In this document: piece after piece, positions 1 to 12,868 of the stretch | Position numbering within the stretch: the first letter of the stretch is position 1 | Layout: the number at the start of each line of letters is the position of its first letter | Assembly (NCBI RefSeq): GCF_048771995.1 | Contig: NC_133028.1 | Location: 3,120,501 to 3,184,500, forward strand | Length of the DNA stretch: 64,000 bases | Direction of reading: 5' to 3' | From: Taeniopygia guttata | Lineage: Eukaryota > Chordata > Aves > Passeriformes > Estrildidae | Notes under the pieces: generated by a model | What the model saw: only the letters and a program-made list of their open reading frames with translations | What the model was told of the DNA's origin: nothing | Database searches by the model: none | Program-made: the position numbers and the translations under genes

Positions 1-2157
1 TGCCCTCTCTACCTCATAGAAGAAGGGATGGCGTAGCCTCAGAGGAATTTCACTCAAGACAAAAGGTGGCCTACAGAAAAACCCATCTCCTAAAGCTGGA
101 GGCCTCACACAGATGGGATCTATTTTCCAAAGGATCCTAGCACTGAGGAATTCATGATGTTGGAGGTGTCTAATTCAGTCCTTTGCTCAACACTGGGCCA
201 ATATCAAGTTGCCCAGGGTCTTGTTCTGGGGAGTTTCAGGTATCTCCAAGGTGTAGCTGCACAGCCCTTCTGGATCCCTGGCCCAGGGCTGCACTGGACT
301 CACAGGAAATACTTTTTAATTGTTTATTTGGAATTCCCCATGTTGGATGTTGATCCCATCACCTCGGAGTGCCTCAGGCTCTGTATTCTCTGCATCCCCA
401 CTGCAGCAGTGCAGCAGATATCCACCTAAAACCTTCTTTTCTGTGGGGTGGATGAGCCCAGCTCCCTCAGCACCTCCTTGAGTGCAACCCCAAACTCCTG
501 ACCATCACTGTGGCTTCTGGTCTCCCTTGTCCAGGTCACCTTGCACGGCAGTCTGGCATCCTTATCCAAAAATGCCTTTATCCCAGAGAAATCTCCTGGA
601 TTTCTCCTGGATCTGCTGATCTTCCAGGATGGAAGCCCTGGATAGGGAAGCATAATACTTCTTTAACTTTGTTTTTTCATTGATTAATTATTTATGGCCT
701 ATGCAATTGCTAAGGTCCTTTTTCTTTCTCTTTCATTTTTTGTCCCCTTTTCTTTTCAGCTCATGCTGATATTCTGGCTGCTCTGTTTGATCTGAGAGTC
801 TCAAAGTAAGAGGCTCACCCAGATCCTCTTTCAACCTGTCTCAGAATGAGCTCCAGAGCTGGGAGCCTTTTCCTCCTTTTGTTCTGCACTCGGCCGAGAG
901 ATTCCAATTTCATTTGAAGCTATTTCATAATCCTTTTTCAGTTATTTTGATACTTTATCCCTCCATTAGATATTACCTCTTGTAGAAACCTAGGGTTTGG
1001 AATATTTTTAAGCTCTGTTAGATATTTCTAACCTAATTCAATTATGGATTTTGGTTGGGTTTTTTTCCCTATTTACTTAAATTATTAAAAGATATAAACT
1101 AATTTTGAGTTGTGTATGTTCATGTCTATCATTCTGTTCTGTTCCTGTCTGTTCATTCTGTCTGCCCATGACTTCTTTTTCCCTGTGTTGCTAGTGGTAT
1201 TTTCAGAAATACATTGACACAAACATTTTCTTGTTTAAAATAAACAAACAAACACATTCTTTTACTTTTCCTTTGCCTGTCATATTGGATTTTGCTATTA
1301 AACTACCTATTGCACCCACGGAAAAAAGTATTTGATTTTGAGAAGATGGAATGTGAGATTTACTGTACTCAGTAGCCATCTGCTGATGGCCTTTGAAAAA
1401 CCTCTCCTGTGATATTATTTCCTCTCTATTACCTGTTCCTCTTCCACTTTTCTTTCCCATATAGTCAATATTGACTTCTTTTATAAAGGTTTATTTGTAT
1501 TTACAGCCTTGTTTCTACATTCAGCAGTTTATCCTAAAAAAGTTCCCCTCCCTCTAAGCTATCATGGGATAAGGTAAAAGGTGGAATAAATATTTGATAA
1601 CAGGTGGAATAAACAGAGAAGAAGAAGAAAAAAAAGTATTATTAAAGTAATTTCTGACGCTGGACAAAGTTTATTAGATCCCACAATTGTTGCTGTGTTC
1701 CATAAAGACCTGGGGAAAAGTGTGAATAATGAAGTTTGGTGACAATCCTTGGTCATTCAGGGCAGTCAAAGCTAATGCTAATTGTGAATATTTGTGTGAG
1801 AGATGTCTCCTCACTGGATCAGCAGGTGGTGAATTTAATGCTGAGGTGGTCGTGCACTCAGGAGAAGGCAGCAGCACCCAGGGAAGAGCTGCTGGAATGG
1901 GAACTTCAGCTCTGTGGTCAGGAAGGCCAAAAAAAATCGTAGGGATTGCTTGGAAAGGAATTGTGAATAAAGAAAAATATCATTGTTCCATGTGCATGAT
2001 GGTGTTATGAATGTAATAACATCCCTGGAGGAGCTGCTGCTGAAATAGTCAGGTTATCTTTGGCCACTTGTTCCTAAAAAGGAGGGAACAGACCTAGAAA
2101 AGGTCAAGGAAAGGAGGGAATTGAGAGGTCTGGAAAAATCTCCTGTTCAGATAGGCT
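1..2157. other. Distal 3' flank, no gene seen
   Basis: Mostly AT-rich DNA, T-rich at 660-1560. Weak CR1-like wording occurs at about 177-300 and 430-520 (CTGGATCCCTGGCCCAGGGC; GAGCCCAGCTCCCTCAGC) but is too diverged to call. Short open frames here show no recognisable domain. Confidence 0.5.
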
Positions 2158-2305
2158 GGGATCTGCATCCCTGGAAGTGTTCCAGGCCAGGCTGGACAGG
2201 GCTTGGAGCCACCTGGGACAGGGAAAGATGTCCCTGCCCATGGCAGAGGGGTGGGATTAAATGATTTTTAAGGTCCCTCCCAACACAAATAATTCTGGGA
2301 TTCTG
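2158..2305 (+). mobile_element. CR1 LINE 3' fragment
   Basis: It matches the CR1 3' end in sense orientation: CCTGGAAGTGTTCCAGGCCAG, the CCTGCCCATGGCAG block and TAAGGTCCCTCCCAAC. It is 5' truncated and lies in 3' flanking DNA of ADRA1D. Confidence 0.85.
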
Positions 2306-2631
2306 GGACAGGATTCCTTCATTGGAAAAGGGATGGTGAGGCTGGACATGATGGTTTATAATTTGTGAATTAATTATAAACATCCATGGACAGCAGATGG
2401 GAAGCAGTCGTTGCCACAGGATGGCTTTGATCCTGAAAATAGATGTGGGATGAAAAAGAAATTACAAATATCCAGTGATTTGAGGCCCATTGGTGACCCA
2501 TTTTTTGCATGTCCTGAGTGTCAAAATCCAATTCCTTGGTTTAAAGAGAGGCTGGAGTGAGAGAGACCTCTCAGGCTGTCACTCAGGTTCTTCTCTCTGC
2601 TAATAAATCCCTCCAAAATAAATACCTAAGT

Positions 2632-2662
<31 letters not shown>

Positions 2663-3579
2663 TTAACTGATGTGGCCAATATACAGCAGCAAAAATAGCT
2701 GAGGGGGCCCTTGGTAGAAAAATGTAATGCAAAGAGAATGGGTGCTAAAAATAATGTAAAAATTAAGTAAATTGCTGGAAAAAGAGGAGAGGAGAGGAGA
2801 GAGGAGTCCTTACCTTTCTCTTCAGGTTCCTTTGGGCCAGTGGCAGATGCCTCAGCACATCATTTTCTCCTTTGCAAAACAGGTGCAATCTCTGGACAAT
2901 ACTTTAAGCTCAGCAGGACTTGCCAAATCTGACAGAAAAACTTGTATTTTTAAGGGCAGACAGCATATTTTGTTATTTGAGCCTGACCTCCTGTATAAGC
3001 AGGGCAAGAGAACAAATTTTTACATTAAACCCATTACTTTTCCCTCAATCAGACCATCCATAGCAAAATAATTCTCTCTTTTCTCCCAAGCTTTGCATTT
3101 CAACCCCATTTGCCCTCACATTTTTGAGAAGATTTGCTCTGTTTGTTAATAACTCCCTGTGCTCATTTAGCTTTTAATTTTAATTTTTAAAATTTTCATC
3201 TCCCTGCCACTGGATTTTCTATTCCTTTGCCTGCTGAATGACAGAATCCTGCTTCCCAAGAGGCTGGGATCAGTAGGAGCCTGTGAGACTCTCAGGAACT
3301 GCACTTTGCCAGAGCAAAGATGATCATTTAGGGGCTGATTGGACAAAGTAGAGACTGGAAACCAAAGTTAAATCACGTCCTGGTACATTAATCAGCAGGG
3401 GTGTGTTTATTCCTTTTCACAGGCAAATTGTTGGCACAATTATTCATCTTTGCTCAGTTTGAAAAGCTGGAGGTGGGATAAATACCTGTTGTGCAACCAG
3501 AAATAGATGGCCAAGGCACAAAAATCGAAAAAAAAAACAGTTTCAAATTCCTTGGGAGTGTGTTGTGAAGAATAAAGTC
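2306..3579. other. Non-coding DNA between CR1 copies
   Basis: It holds the poly-A at 2641 and a GAGGA-rich patch near 2785-2806. Nothing else is recognised. Confidence 0.5.
2641..2662 (+). repeat. Poly-A, 22 bases
   Basis: An uninterrupted A run between non-repetitive sequence; no retrocopy is recognisable upstream. Confidence 0.95.
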
Positions 3580-3750
3580 ATGTCCAACCTGGTCCAGGAC
3601 ACTTCCAGGGATCCAGGGGCAGCCACAGCTTCTCTGGGCACCCTGTGCCAGGGCTCAGCACCCTCACAGGGAACAATTCCTTCATAATATTCAATCTAAA
3701 CCTGCCCTTTTTCAGCTTAATGCCATTTCTCCATATCCTATCAATACATC
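3580..3750 (-). mobile_element. CR1 LINE fragment
   Basis: An antisense CR1 segment with CACTTCCAGGGATCCAGGGG and CACAGCTTCTCTGGGCACCC. The terminal 3' block is missing, and it extends into the upstream tail region (AATCTAAACCTGCCC). Confidence 0.82.
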
Positions 3751-6700
3751 CACACATCTAAAAAGTTGCTGTCCCTCTTTTTAACAAGATCCTTAAAAAG
3801 AAAAAGGTGGGAGCAAACACATGGAACAGTACAGAACATGGAATGATGCAGCTCAAAATCCTTCCTATCAGAAATGCCACCCGTGATCAATATTTGCCTG
3901 GACTCCAGTGGTGGAGAATCCACATCCTAGCTGGGCAAGTGATTTTAGTAGTGGAATATCAGAACACTCATTATTGATTTCTGCATCACTTCGGGTGGTG
4001 ATTCAGCAGCACGTGGAATTTTGGGTAGTCTGAGGAGGACATGGGACACAGGCCCATGAGTGCTTTGGAAAAGAAAAGTGTTGGAAGGGTAAATTCTGCA
4101 CATATTTATCTGTGCTTATGTGCAGATCTGTATAGACATATCTATTAATACAAATATATGAATACAAACCTGTATAAAACCACATTTACACCCTGTCAAC
4201 CCACCTCCCCTGCCCCCTAAAGCTTTAAGAAGCAGCATTTAAGCTTGAAACTCTGAAACAGCTGAGAAATGAGAGCCCCACAGCAATCCAAGTGAAATTG
4301 GATGGATTTGCCCCATGAATCACCTGCTGAGGGCTGCAGTAATAAACAGGCATAAACCAATGGCAATTTATAAACCTTTTAAACCCATAAAACCACCTTG
4401 CTGTGAGAAAAACAAGGCTACACAAGGGCGTTCCCTTTGCCCAATTTCCAACTTGGAAATGAGGAAGAGCTTTTGGGATACCTGAGTGAAGTTTGGCTTT
4501 TTGTTCCTGTTGGCATATGCTGGGTTTGGGTTTTTTGGGGGGGGTCTTTTCTTGTGTTTTAGTTTTGTAATTTCAAACACCTCCTGCAAACTTTGGGAAT
4601 GGGAAATCTCTGTTGATGAGGAGAAAGACCATGATGTTCCTCTCCTAATAATTCTAGCTGGCCACGGGTGGGGCTGAGATTTGGGACCTTCTCTTTCCAA
4701 AACAACTCTCCTGCCACAGCTGAACTCAAATTCCTGATCCATCCCTTGTTCTGCCAGGTCTTAAAGAAACCATGGATCTGCCAGGGGAGAGCAGAGGGGT
4801 TTGAGCAGGCAGTGCTGTGCCTCTCAGCAGTGCTGCTGCCACTTAATTATGAGCACATTTCAGTGAGATTTATCAATCATCTATAGCCCTTAGGGATATT
4901 TCTTTAATTATTATTTTAATAAAATTATTTTTTTTTCATCCAAAAAGCAGCAACTATGGAGGAAAGAAGAGTAAATTTTCAACACAGGAGCTGGATCAGG
5001 CCTTGATTTTTGTGAAAATCCTAAATGCTTTATTTCAGTGAGATTTTTAGCCATGGGCTGAGTCCCTCCTTGCCCCAGTCTTTTTGAAGGCGAAGGAGAG
5101 AAGTGAAGAAAGTCCAGCAACCTCCAAACTGTGTGAAATGTCCTGCTCAAGGCTGTATTATAAAAAGTTAAATTGGAGATCTCGGCACAATAAATAATAA
5201 TGTTCTCAGAAAGTGCATAAAACCTATTTTTGATGCCTACACCCTTCCCTCAAACCCTGAGACATCTTTCATCCACCAGCATTGCACGCAGGAAATCTTT
5301 AAATCTGGGCAAGTTTGGTTTATTGAACTCAATAGAACTGAACATTTTTGCTATAAACTTTTATTTTTAACGGCCTCCTGGGACCTCAGTGTCATTTACA
5401 CTCTCTGATTTGTCCTTCCAGGACTCTGTGTCCCAGGATGTCACAGGGGCTGGGTGGTGTGTGGTCCATCCTGATCTGACTTTTGGTGATGAGTTCAACC
5501 ACAGTAAATATCCTGTGTCCTCTTTTCCCGAGAGAAAAGGAGGGCTCAGACTTTGAGTTTCTCTGCCATGATCCTGAGCCAGGTTTTCTGTCCTGTTTTG
5601 GATAGCCTAGAATGGCTCAAATGGTATGGAATGCCCATATTCAATCCAGAATTAATTTTTTTTTTTTCTCTGATGAAATTTAAATGTGTCTCATTCACAG
5701 ACACCTCATTGGAATGGAGAAGTTTTAATCCATGAACTGAATCCCACAGAAGGTACTAAAAAAAAAACCCAACCCAAACCTACTTGTCAGTGACCTTAGT
5801 GTCACTCTGTGTGTTGTGAGTCTCCAGGGAGGGACCCTTGTAGGTCTGAAAGTGGAAAAAAAATTGGAAACCTTCATCCAGGATGGCTGAAGCTCCTTGG
5901 GAAACCTCTGGGGCCACTCCCAGTCCCAGCTACAATCCCTGTCCTGCAAAAAGAGTGTAAAAGTCTGTTTGTTGAGGGGATGGTTTTCAATTTCTGAGTG
6001 GCAGAAGAAATTTCCCAGCAGGAACTGGCACACAGGGATGGCGAAATCTTTTGACCTTGATGACGTGATGTACATTTGGGGCTAAACTTAGGTTTTCCAA
6101 TTTTTATTCCCTTATTTTTGCCTATGGGCAGGGAAATGCAGGGTGGAATTTTGGCATGGATGGGCTGCCAGTGTGCAGAGGGAAGGGACGAAGACAGGGC
6201 TGGACCTTCCCAGAGCCTGGGTCATTCTGAGTCCCCTCTCCGACCACAGGAAATTCAGCAGGAACAGAGGGAAAGAAAAGCCAGCAGTGAAACATCCCTT
6301 GAAATATCCTCCCAGCTGACAGCAATTGCTGCCTCAGGGTTTTCTCAGCTCAGAGATTATATAAACATTTCCAACTGCCCTTGATGGGTTTATCTGTCAC
6401 CAAGGCACCCAATTGCTGTTCTAACCCCTACAGACAGGTGGAACATCTCCTGGTGATGAGTTCCACTGTTCAAAAATGAGCCATGTGAAGAATTACCTCG
6501 CTGGGTTCATTTTGATAATTGGGTTTGATGTCACTAAGGTCTTGTACCATGAGAGGCAGTGAACACTCATTCACTGCTTGTCTTCTCCCCAGGTTTTACA
6601 GACCTGGATTCTCATCATCAGAGTGCCATTTGATTTAAATGTTCCTTGGATGGAAACTACCCCTAACTTTGGTCTATTCTAAGTCCATTCTACACTTTTT

Positions 6701-7249
6701 GAACTGAATAATCACAAAGGCAAACAGGAGTCAAATTTCACATATTCAGAGGTGCAAAGATATTTTCAAGGTCATTTTCAATCTCTTCCGTTCTCCATTT
6801 CTTTCCCCAAATTCCCCCAAATAATTTTCCCCTCGGACTGCTATCAAATATTGATTTACTTGTTTTCCACGTGAAACGCGGATGAAAAATTAAAACTTTA
6901 CAATTCTAATAAAGATTTGTAGGGAATGGTATGTTTATTACAGCACTGGACATATGTGGGGACTCATCCTGTCTGTTTCAAGGTCTGAGGAGTTTTTTTT
7001 TATCTCTTGTCTTGTTAGTGTGGAAATTTGCATTTTTTCCTCCTTAGCTAGGAAAACTTTGTTACTGCTGCAGTTATTAGACTAAATAGTATATTTTACT
7101 TATGTTAGCAAGCTTAAAGTGGTACATTTCACTTAAACTCAAATAGATTTCTACCCTGTTAAATTTTTACCTATCTCACATGCTAGATCTCCTTTTGATT
7201 TTTCCCTTCTGCCTTTCCCTCTCCAGGCTCAGATATGTATCATATAAAT
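3751..7249. other. Non-coding DNA, 3.5 kb without recognised repeats
   Basis: AT-rich and repeat-poor, with a perfect E-box CACGTG at 6868-6873 in a stretch (6840-6960) that reads like conserved non-coding DNA. No exon is supported. Confidence 0.45.
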
Positions 7250-7478
7250 AGGAATCCCAGAATGATTTGGGTGGGAAGGGAACCTTAAAGCTCATCTCAT
7301 TCCACCCCTGCCATGTGCAGGGACACCTTCCACTGTCCCAGGTGGCTCCAACCTGGCCTTGGACACTTCCAGGGATCCAGAAGGAGCTACATCTTCTCTG
7401 GGCACCCTGTGCCAGGGCCTCACCAGAAGGCCTGGAAAGAATTTTTTCCTAATATCTAATCTAAACCTGTTCTCTAGA
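7250..7478 (-). mobile_element. CR1 LINE 3' fragment
   Basis: An antisense CR1 from the terminal block (CCCAGAATGATTTGGGTGGG) through GCTTCTCTGGGCACCCTG to AATCTAAACCTGTTC. Confidence 0.87.
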
Positions 7479-10274
7479 TGTGGCTGGTGCAATCCCTTCC
7501 TGCCTGTGTGTCAAGAAACTGAGAGTGTCCTCTCCTGATTTGCTTTTATCATTAATTCTTCCAAGTGGGAAAGATTATCCTTGTGAAATTGCAAAAAAAT
7601 GTCTTAGAGAAATAAGCAAGAGTGGATAATGTTTAGCTTTTTCTTCCTCCCTCCTTCATCCCCTATGACCCTTGTTTTAAAAATCAGACACAGCAACAAT
7701 TTACAGCAATGTTTTAGACAGGTTTGTGCATGTATTTGGTACAAACAAACAAAAATATGTGCATTCTGTTTCATAGAGCTTACATCAATCTGGCAGAACC
7801 TGAAACACAAAACAGAAATACTCCGGCTAATAAATACATCTGGGGATGAAAAATAAAAATCTATACATAAAAAATTCCAATGTTCTGCTAAAGAAAATGT
7901 ACACTTATATACACACTGTAAACAATAGTAATGCAACCCAGCTGCAGCCCAGCTCAGGCTGACAGGGACCTTCCTTCCCTCATGGACTTGGGAGAGTCCA
8001 GAGACACAAAATCTCATTTCCCACCCCCAACCCTTGGTTCCTTGAAGCAGCAAGGTCTGAGAATGCAATTGTGACACGGAGCCAGTGCAAGGAGGTGGGA
8101 TCTGATGGATAACTGAGGTGCAGGTGCTTTGGGGAATGGCCTGCCTGGAAAATTTGCTGGAACAGGGCCATTCCCTCAGCTGGTCCCACCCTTGTGGATC
8201 CAGGGGAATCAGTGGGATTGGACTGAATTTACCTCCTGAAAGTCTGAACCCATTTTTCCAAACTTGGGAGAGCTTGGAAATTAAGGGATTCAAGGAGAAA
8301 TGCTCAATTCCAGACACTCAGGTCATATTTCATACAAGATTTTCCTTCCTCCCTGCCAGCAAAGACAGCCCTGTCTCCTCTAAATGAAGCTCTACATGAG
8401 CAGCCTCAGAGTCCAGTCCTGGCACTGCTTCTGATGCAAGATGCCAAATGAAAGGGGGGTGAAAACCAAGTATTTTGCCTGAATGCAGCACAGCAGAGCT
8501 CAAGGCTTTCCTACAGCACCTTCCAGGGCATCTCTTGGGGCCAGATCAAATACAGTGAGTAACTGAGCCAGAATTTGGGCATTTATTTGTGTGTGTGTGA
8601 GATGTGTACTTAAACAGACTTTATTTTCTCCCTTGTAGGTCTGTAGAGACTTGGGATGGAGAGGCAGCAAACCTCCAGACTAATCTTTTTTTTTTTCCTT
8701 CTCAAAAAGCTTTCAAGGGGCTGGAGGCTGTAAATATAAATATTTCAATATTTGAAAAAAGAAAAAATATATTGAAAAGATCAGGGAGAAGAGTAATAGC
8801 AGCTCATTTATGGGGATGCACTGCTTGCCAGCATTTGCTAAATGTTCATTTATAGAGGGATGTTTGCCCATTTGTAGGAGAATGCCTGGTATTTTGGGAA
8901 TGACACATTTATATAAACACAGTGAAGTGTGTATGTCTGTCTGTCTGGTCATGGATGTCCTCTCCCTGGTCCTTTCTCTGCCACATCCCCAGTGCCTCCC
9001 ATCAGGATCCCAAAAACACCCAGGAAACCAGTGGCAGCCGCAGTCCTCACACTAAAAAGTGACTTTTTGTTCTACCCCATCTCGCTGTAAGGTCTCACTT
9101 CCCTTCAAAGCCAAATAAAAAGGGAAAAAAAAAAGTATTTCCCCACAGAGCTTCCCATGGGGTGTTGGGAAGTCTCCTGCTTTGGTAGGGCAGAGATGGC
9201 AACCTCAGGCTGGTTTTGCAGAGCTGGAGAAACATGCAGGTGGCTGTGAGTCTGAGTTCAGTGTAAGGGCTGGGATTTGCTGCTGGGAGGAAAATACCTG
9301 GACAAAATCTGCTGGTATTTGTGCAATAATTGGTCCAGTTTGTCCTGCATCAAGTAAAGGGTGTTGAGACAGGGCCAACTCCAGATATCTTGTCTCAATA
9401 TGCACTGCACAAAAGAGTAAAAAAATTAAAAAAAAATAAAAATCCAACTTCCCCCCTGTTCTGTTTTCCTTTAAAGCAGATCAGAACATCAGAAAGAAAG
9501 ATGACATTCTCCTTGCTGCGCCTGGCAGCCTTTAATCCTCCTTTGGCAGCCACCCTTAGTGGGATAAGCTGGATGTGCTGCAGGCACTTCCATGAAAGGC
9601 TCCTCATGGGTTTGAGGGGCAGTGCTGATGTGGAGGGTTTCCACCCAGGACACGTTCACTGCCATGTTTCCACTCCTCAGGACTTCCCATTCCTGTTCTT
9701 TAGTTCCCTGGCTTGAGGCCCTTCACCTCAGATCTGTCCTCTGCCTCCTTCACCTACGTCTCTCCCGCTCGTGGCTTAATCTGATGGTCGCTGCTTGGGG
9801 CTCATTATCTGAAATTTGATTAAACCACTCTGAATTTTGAAACCAATGCCTGCAATCCACAGCCAAGTAGAGTTTGAGTGACCATTTCCTGAGCTGCCTG
9901 GTCAAGGTGGGCTTGACGTGGCTTCAGCTCCTTGAGCTTCCTGGAGGAGGCCGTGGTGCCCTCCTGAGGGGTGCTCACACTCTGGGACTGTGAGCAGGGA
10001 AAAATCCCACTTTAATTGTCATTACTCTTGACACAACCAAGGCAATTGCTGGCAGCCACCAAAGGTTTGATGCATCAAACATGTGGGAAGTCCCTTGGGA
10101 GAAAGATCCTGAGTGTGACCCTGACTGGGGAGGAGATCCCTCTACTTTAGGGAGCTCCAACTGCACCTCAGCTCCACCTCAGCTTGGACTCTATGGGCAG
10201 TAGAAATGCAAACTTCCCAACTCAGCCGTCCCACTTTTCCTGAGCCAAGCACAGGCTGGCTGAGGACCCACATT
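7479..10274. other. Non-coding DNA 3' of ADRA1D
   Basis: 7600-7930 is AT-rich. AATAAA occurs on the minus strand at 8625-8620 and 8587-8582 and could serve a long ADRA1D 3' UTR. A 237-codon minus frame at 7604-8317 has no recognisable domain. Confidence 0.45.
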
Positions 10275-10533
10275 ACAGAATCACAGAATCATTATGTTTG
10301 GGAAAGTCCTCTCGTATCATGGAATCCAACCATCAACCCAGCACCACCATCAAACCATCTCCTCCAGGGCCACATTCGCACGTCTTTTGAACACTCCCAG
10401 GGATGGTGACTCCACCACTGCCCTGAGAAGTCTGGTCCAGTGCCCGACAACCCTTTGAATGAAGAAATTCTTCCTAATATCCAGCCTAAATCTTCCCTGG
10501 CACAACTTGAGGCCATTTCCTGTTGTCCTGAGT
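10275..10533 (-). mobile_element. CR1 LINE fragment, different subfamily
   Basis: An antisense CR1 with the variant signature ACTCCCAGGGATGGTGACTC and CACCACTGCCCTGAGAAG, ending in AATTCTTCCTAATATCCAGC. The body differs from the commoner copies here and resembles the copy at 41380. It sits about 0.9 kb past the ADRA1D stop. Confidence 0.82.
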
Positions 10534-11443
10534 GAAGCCCCTGGGATGCATTTTTTGCGTTTTTTTGAGAAAAACGAGAGCAAAGAAGGGGACGGGAAGG
10601 TCTGGGGATGACTGACACCAAAAGGAGCTGGTTTCTCTGAGTGCCACAGATGGATGCTCACTCAAGCAAGGTGGGTTGCAAGTGTTTCACTGGAAAGTGA
10701 AATGCAAAATGCTTCACAGGATGGAATTAGAGGAGAGAGACCTGCACGCCCCCTGGCAACAGTGCACACATCTGGAATACTCCTCTGGCCTAAAACCAGG
10801 TGATGTGGAAGGGCCAAAGCTGTGGCCACTGCTGAGATGATGACTGAGAGCTGGGATTCCTCCACCTTGCTTGGGAATTCCCCAGTCTGCTCTCCCTCCA
10901 AAGCCAAGGCCTCGTCTGGATGTCCTGTTCAGGACCTCCAAGCTTCCAACCCACCCACATAAAGGATCAGCTGCCAGCCACTGCTTGGCAGTGTCCTTCC
11001 TGGGTGCTGCCTCTGGATGGAGACATGACCACATGTACTAAGGCAGGGTTGGCAACTTTTGGGGTTCAATATTTCCATTAGATTTCACTGTGGTGTTTTT
11101 AAGGCAAAGGAGACATCCTGGTTTCCCTTATTTGCACAGCTTCTTCCAAAGCCAAAGCCAACCATCCACCAGAGGAGACAGCTCTTGCCCTAAGGTCATA
11201 TCCACATCTTCTCCTCCTGCTGTGGCTTGTTAGAATGGGATATGCCATTGGCTCTAATTGGAGGAACCCACAATCCCACAGAAGGGGCTGAGCTCCGCGC
11301 GGGGGATGCTTGGACAACCTTTGGGCAACTGCATTTAATACCTGACTGCTGCTTCCAGCCTGCCTGACAGACCCACAGGTGGTATCCCTCCATGTTTCTT
11401 CTGGATACCTCTAAAGAAACCATCGACAGCTGCCCCAGAGGCT
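10534..11443 (-). other. ADRA1D: Putative ADRA1D 3' UTR and flank
   Basis: This stretch follows the ADRA1D stop codon on the minus strand. An ATTAAA variant poly(A) signal lies at 11339-11334, about 105 bases past the stop, with GT-rich sequence beyond it. No AATAAA on the minus strand occurs before 8625-8620 and 8587-8582, nearly 3 kb downstream and past CR1 DNA. The UTR could therefore be short (ending near 11310) or long. No coding sequence is apparent. Confidence 0.4.
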
Positions 11444-12012
11444 TCAAATATCTGTTTCTCTCAGCCCACAGCAGTCTGTTAAGTCATGGGTTTGGTAGTC
11501 GATGGTTTCCGTGAAATCATGAGGGATCCCGATCGAGACAGACTCCACCTCTGTCTTGTAGGTGGCTGTGGCCGCCCCTTTGCTGGAGCCACCCCGGATT
11601 TTGTTAGAAAGGCTGTTCATCTTCTCCTTCAGCTGGGTGGATGCTGGTTTCTGGAAAGGGGTGAGCATTTTCCAGCCCTTGAAGCTGAGCGTTCGCCTCT
11701 TACTGGCTCTCTCCTGGAAGGAGGAGTTAAATATGAAGGAGCTGTTCAGGGTGTTAATCCTGGGCCTTAGGTCTGTCTCTGAGTCCTGCACGGAGCTGTT
11801 GATGGAGGCCCCTCTCCAGTGGTGGTCGTAGACCCTCCAGATGGGCCGTCGGCGCCGGTGGCACTGGCACTTGAGCAGGCGGATGAACGCGCGCTTGAAC
11901 TCCTTGCTGGAGCACGGGTAGATGATGGGGTTCACGCAGCTGTTGAAGTATCCCAGCCAGAAGATGATCTTGAAGACGATTTCCGAGGGCTTCAGGGAGG
12001 GGAAGAAAGAAC
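11444..12012 (-). CDS. ADRA1D: ADRA1D exon 2 (ECL3, TM7, helix 8 and C-tail)
   Basis: This exon encodes the last 189 codons (residues 323-511) and the stop. Joined in phase 1 to exon 1 it reads [18 protein letters not shown], matching the TM6-ECL3-TM7 junction of alpha-1 receptors, whose single coding intron lies at this point. TM7 is about residues 334-358 with N350-P351-x-x-Y354. Helix 8 ([17 protein letters not shown]) is followed by a polybasic RRRR; C356 and the CQC cysteines are possible palmitoylation sites. Residues near the end ([19 protein letters not shown]) resemble the mammalian ADRA1D tail. The protein ends RETDI, the class I PDZ ligand that in mammals ties ADRA1D to syntrophins and scribble. 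The acceptor is a pyrimidine-rich tract ending CCCAAG, with a CTAAC-type branch point about 27 bases upstream. The C-tail lacks the proline-rich stretch present in human, which accounts for part of the shorter total length (511 versus 572). Confidence 0.97.
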
Positions 12013-12129
12013 CTTGGGAGAGATTGAGAAGAATATGGTTAGAGGAAGTGGAAGGGTGTGGCAGAGTAAGGTGATAAGGGTGGCGGTGAAGGCAGTCTGG
12101 AAGAGGTGAGATGTGTCAAAAAGGCTGAT

Positions 12130-12255
12130 GATGTGGTGGTGAGAGCCTGGAACATGTTTCTCAGAGAAATTGTGTCTCCTCACCCTTGGAACTGTCCAAG
12201 GCCAGGTTGGATGGGGTTTGGAGAAACCTGGCCTTGGACTAGTGGAATGTGGGAA
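12130..12255 (+). mobile_element. CR1 LINE fragment next to the exon 2 acceptor
   Basis: A diverged sense CR1 (GTCCAAGGCCAGGTTGGATG, then GGTTTGGAGAAACCTGGCC). It lies about 120 bp upstream, in transcript sense, of the ADRA1D exon 2 acceptor. Confidence 0.72.
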
Positions 12256-12654
12256 TCCAGGGCTTCCCTCTGGCTGCCCTGGCAGGTCTGGGACCCTGGA
12301 AGGGGGTCAGGAACCCCCCTGGACAGAGCCCCCAGAGACACTGTCTGTGATCTCTGTCCATGGAGAGGAGGTTTCAATCTTACAGGATGAATTACAAGCT
12401 CTGAGTGTTTGATATAAGTAATAATTAAGTGTGGCACGGGTGCAAAAGTCAAATTTGAGGATTCTAGATTAGGGGTTCAGAGGGGACAAGATGGAGGAAA
12501 TTGGGTGTGTCTTGTCCTTTTTCTCCTTCTTCATGCCCTCCATGTTTCACTGTGGTGTTGGCATTTTTCTATTGGTTTAGGCTGGGGACACACTGTTCAA
12601 CGTAGATGATAGATATTGGCACATTATTGTAAATCCAGCACAGGTAGTTTGTGG

Positions 12655-12868
12655 TATTTAATGTTTGTACCATCCCACTGAGGGCAGAGCCCCACACGCT
12701 GCCCTGCAGGACAGAGCTGCGGCAGGGCATCAGAACATGTTAGAGATAAACAGAATAAACAACCTTGAAACCAGCACAGACGAATTATGGCTTCTTCTTT
12801 GGCAGTGGGGCAGAAAGACAGAGACTTTCTACAATCTCGGAATCACCAATACCCACAGATTCCGACAG
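12655..12868 (+). mobile_element. Possible LTR 3' end of an avian endogenous retrovirus
   Basis: A stretch with AGATAAACAGAATAAAC (poly(A) signal), then CCAGCACAGACGAATTATGG, ending near TTCCGACA. The order of AATAAA, a short downstream region and a terminal CA resembles an ERV LTR. Family and boundaries are from memory and unverified; no coding part or second LTR is seen, so if real it is a solo or partial fossil. Confidence 0.35.

Noticed and set aside
7604-8317. 237-codon minus-strand frame
   Set aside because: No recognisable domain or composition bias, no splice partner; it lies in AT-rich 3' flanking DNA.
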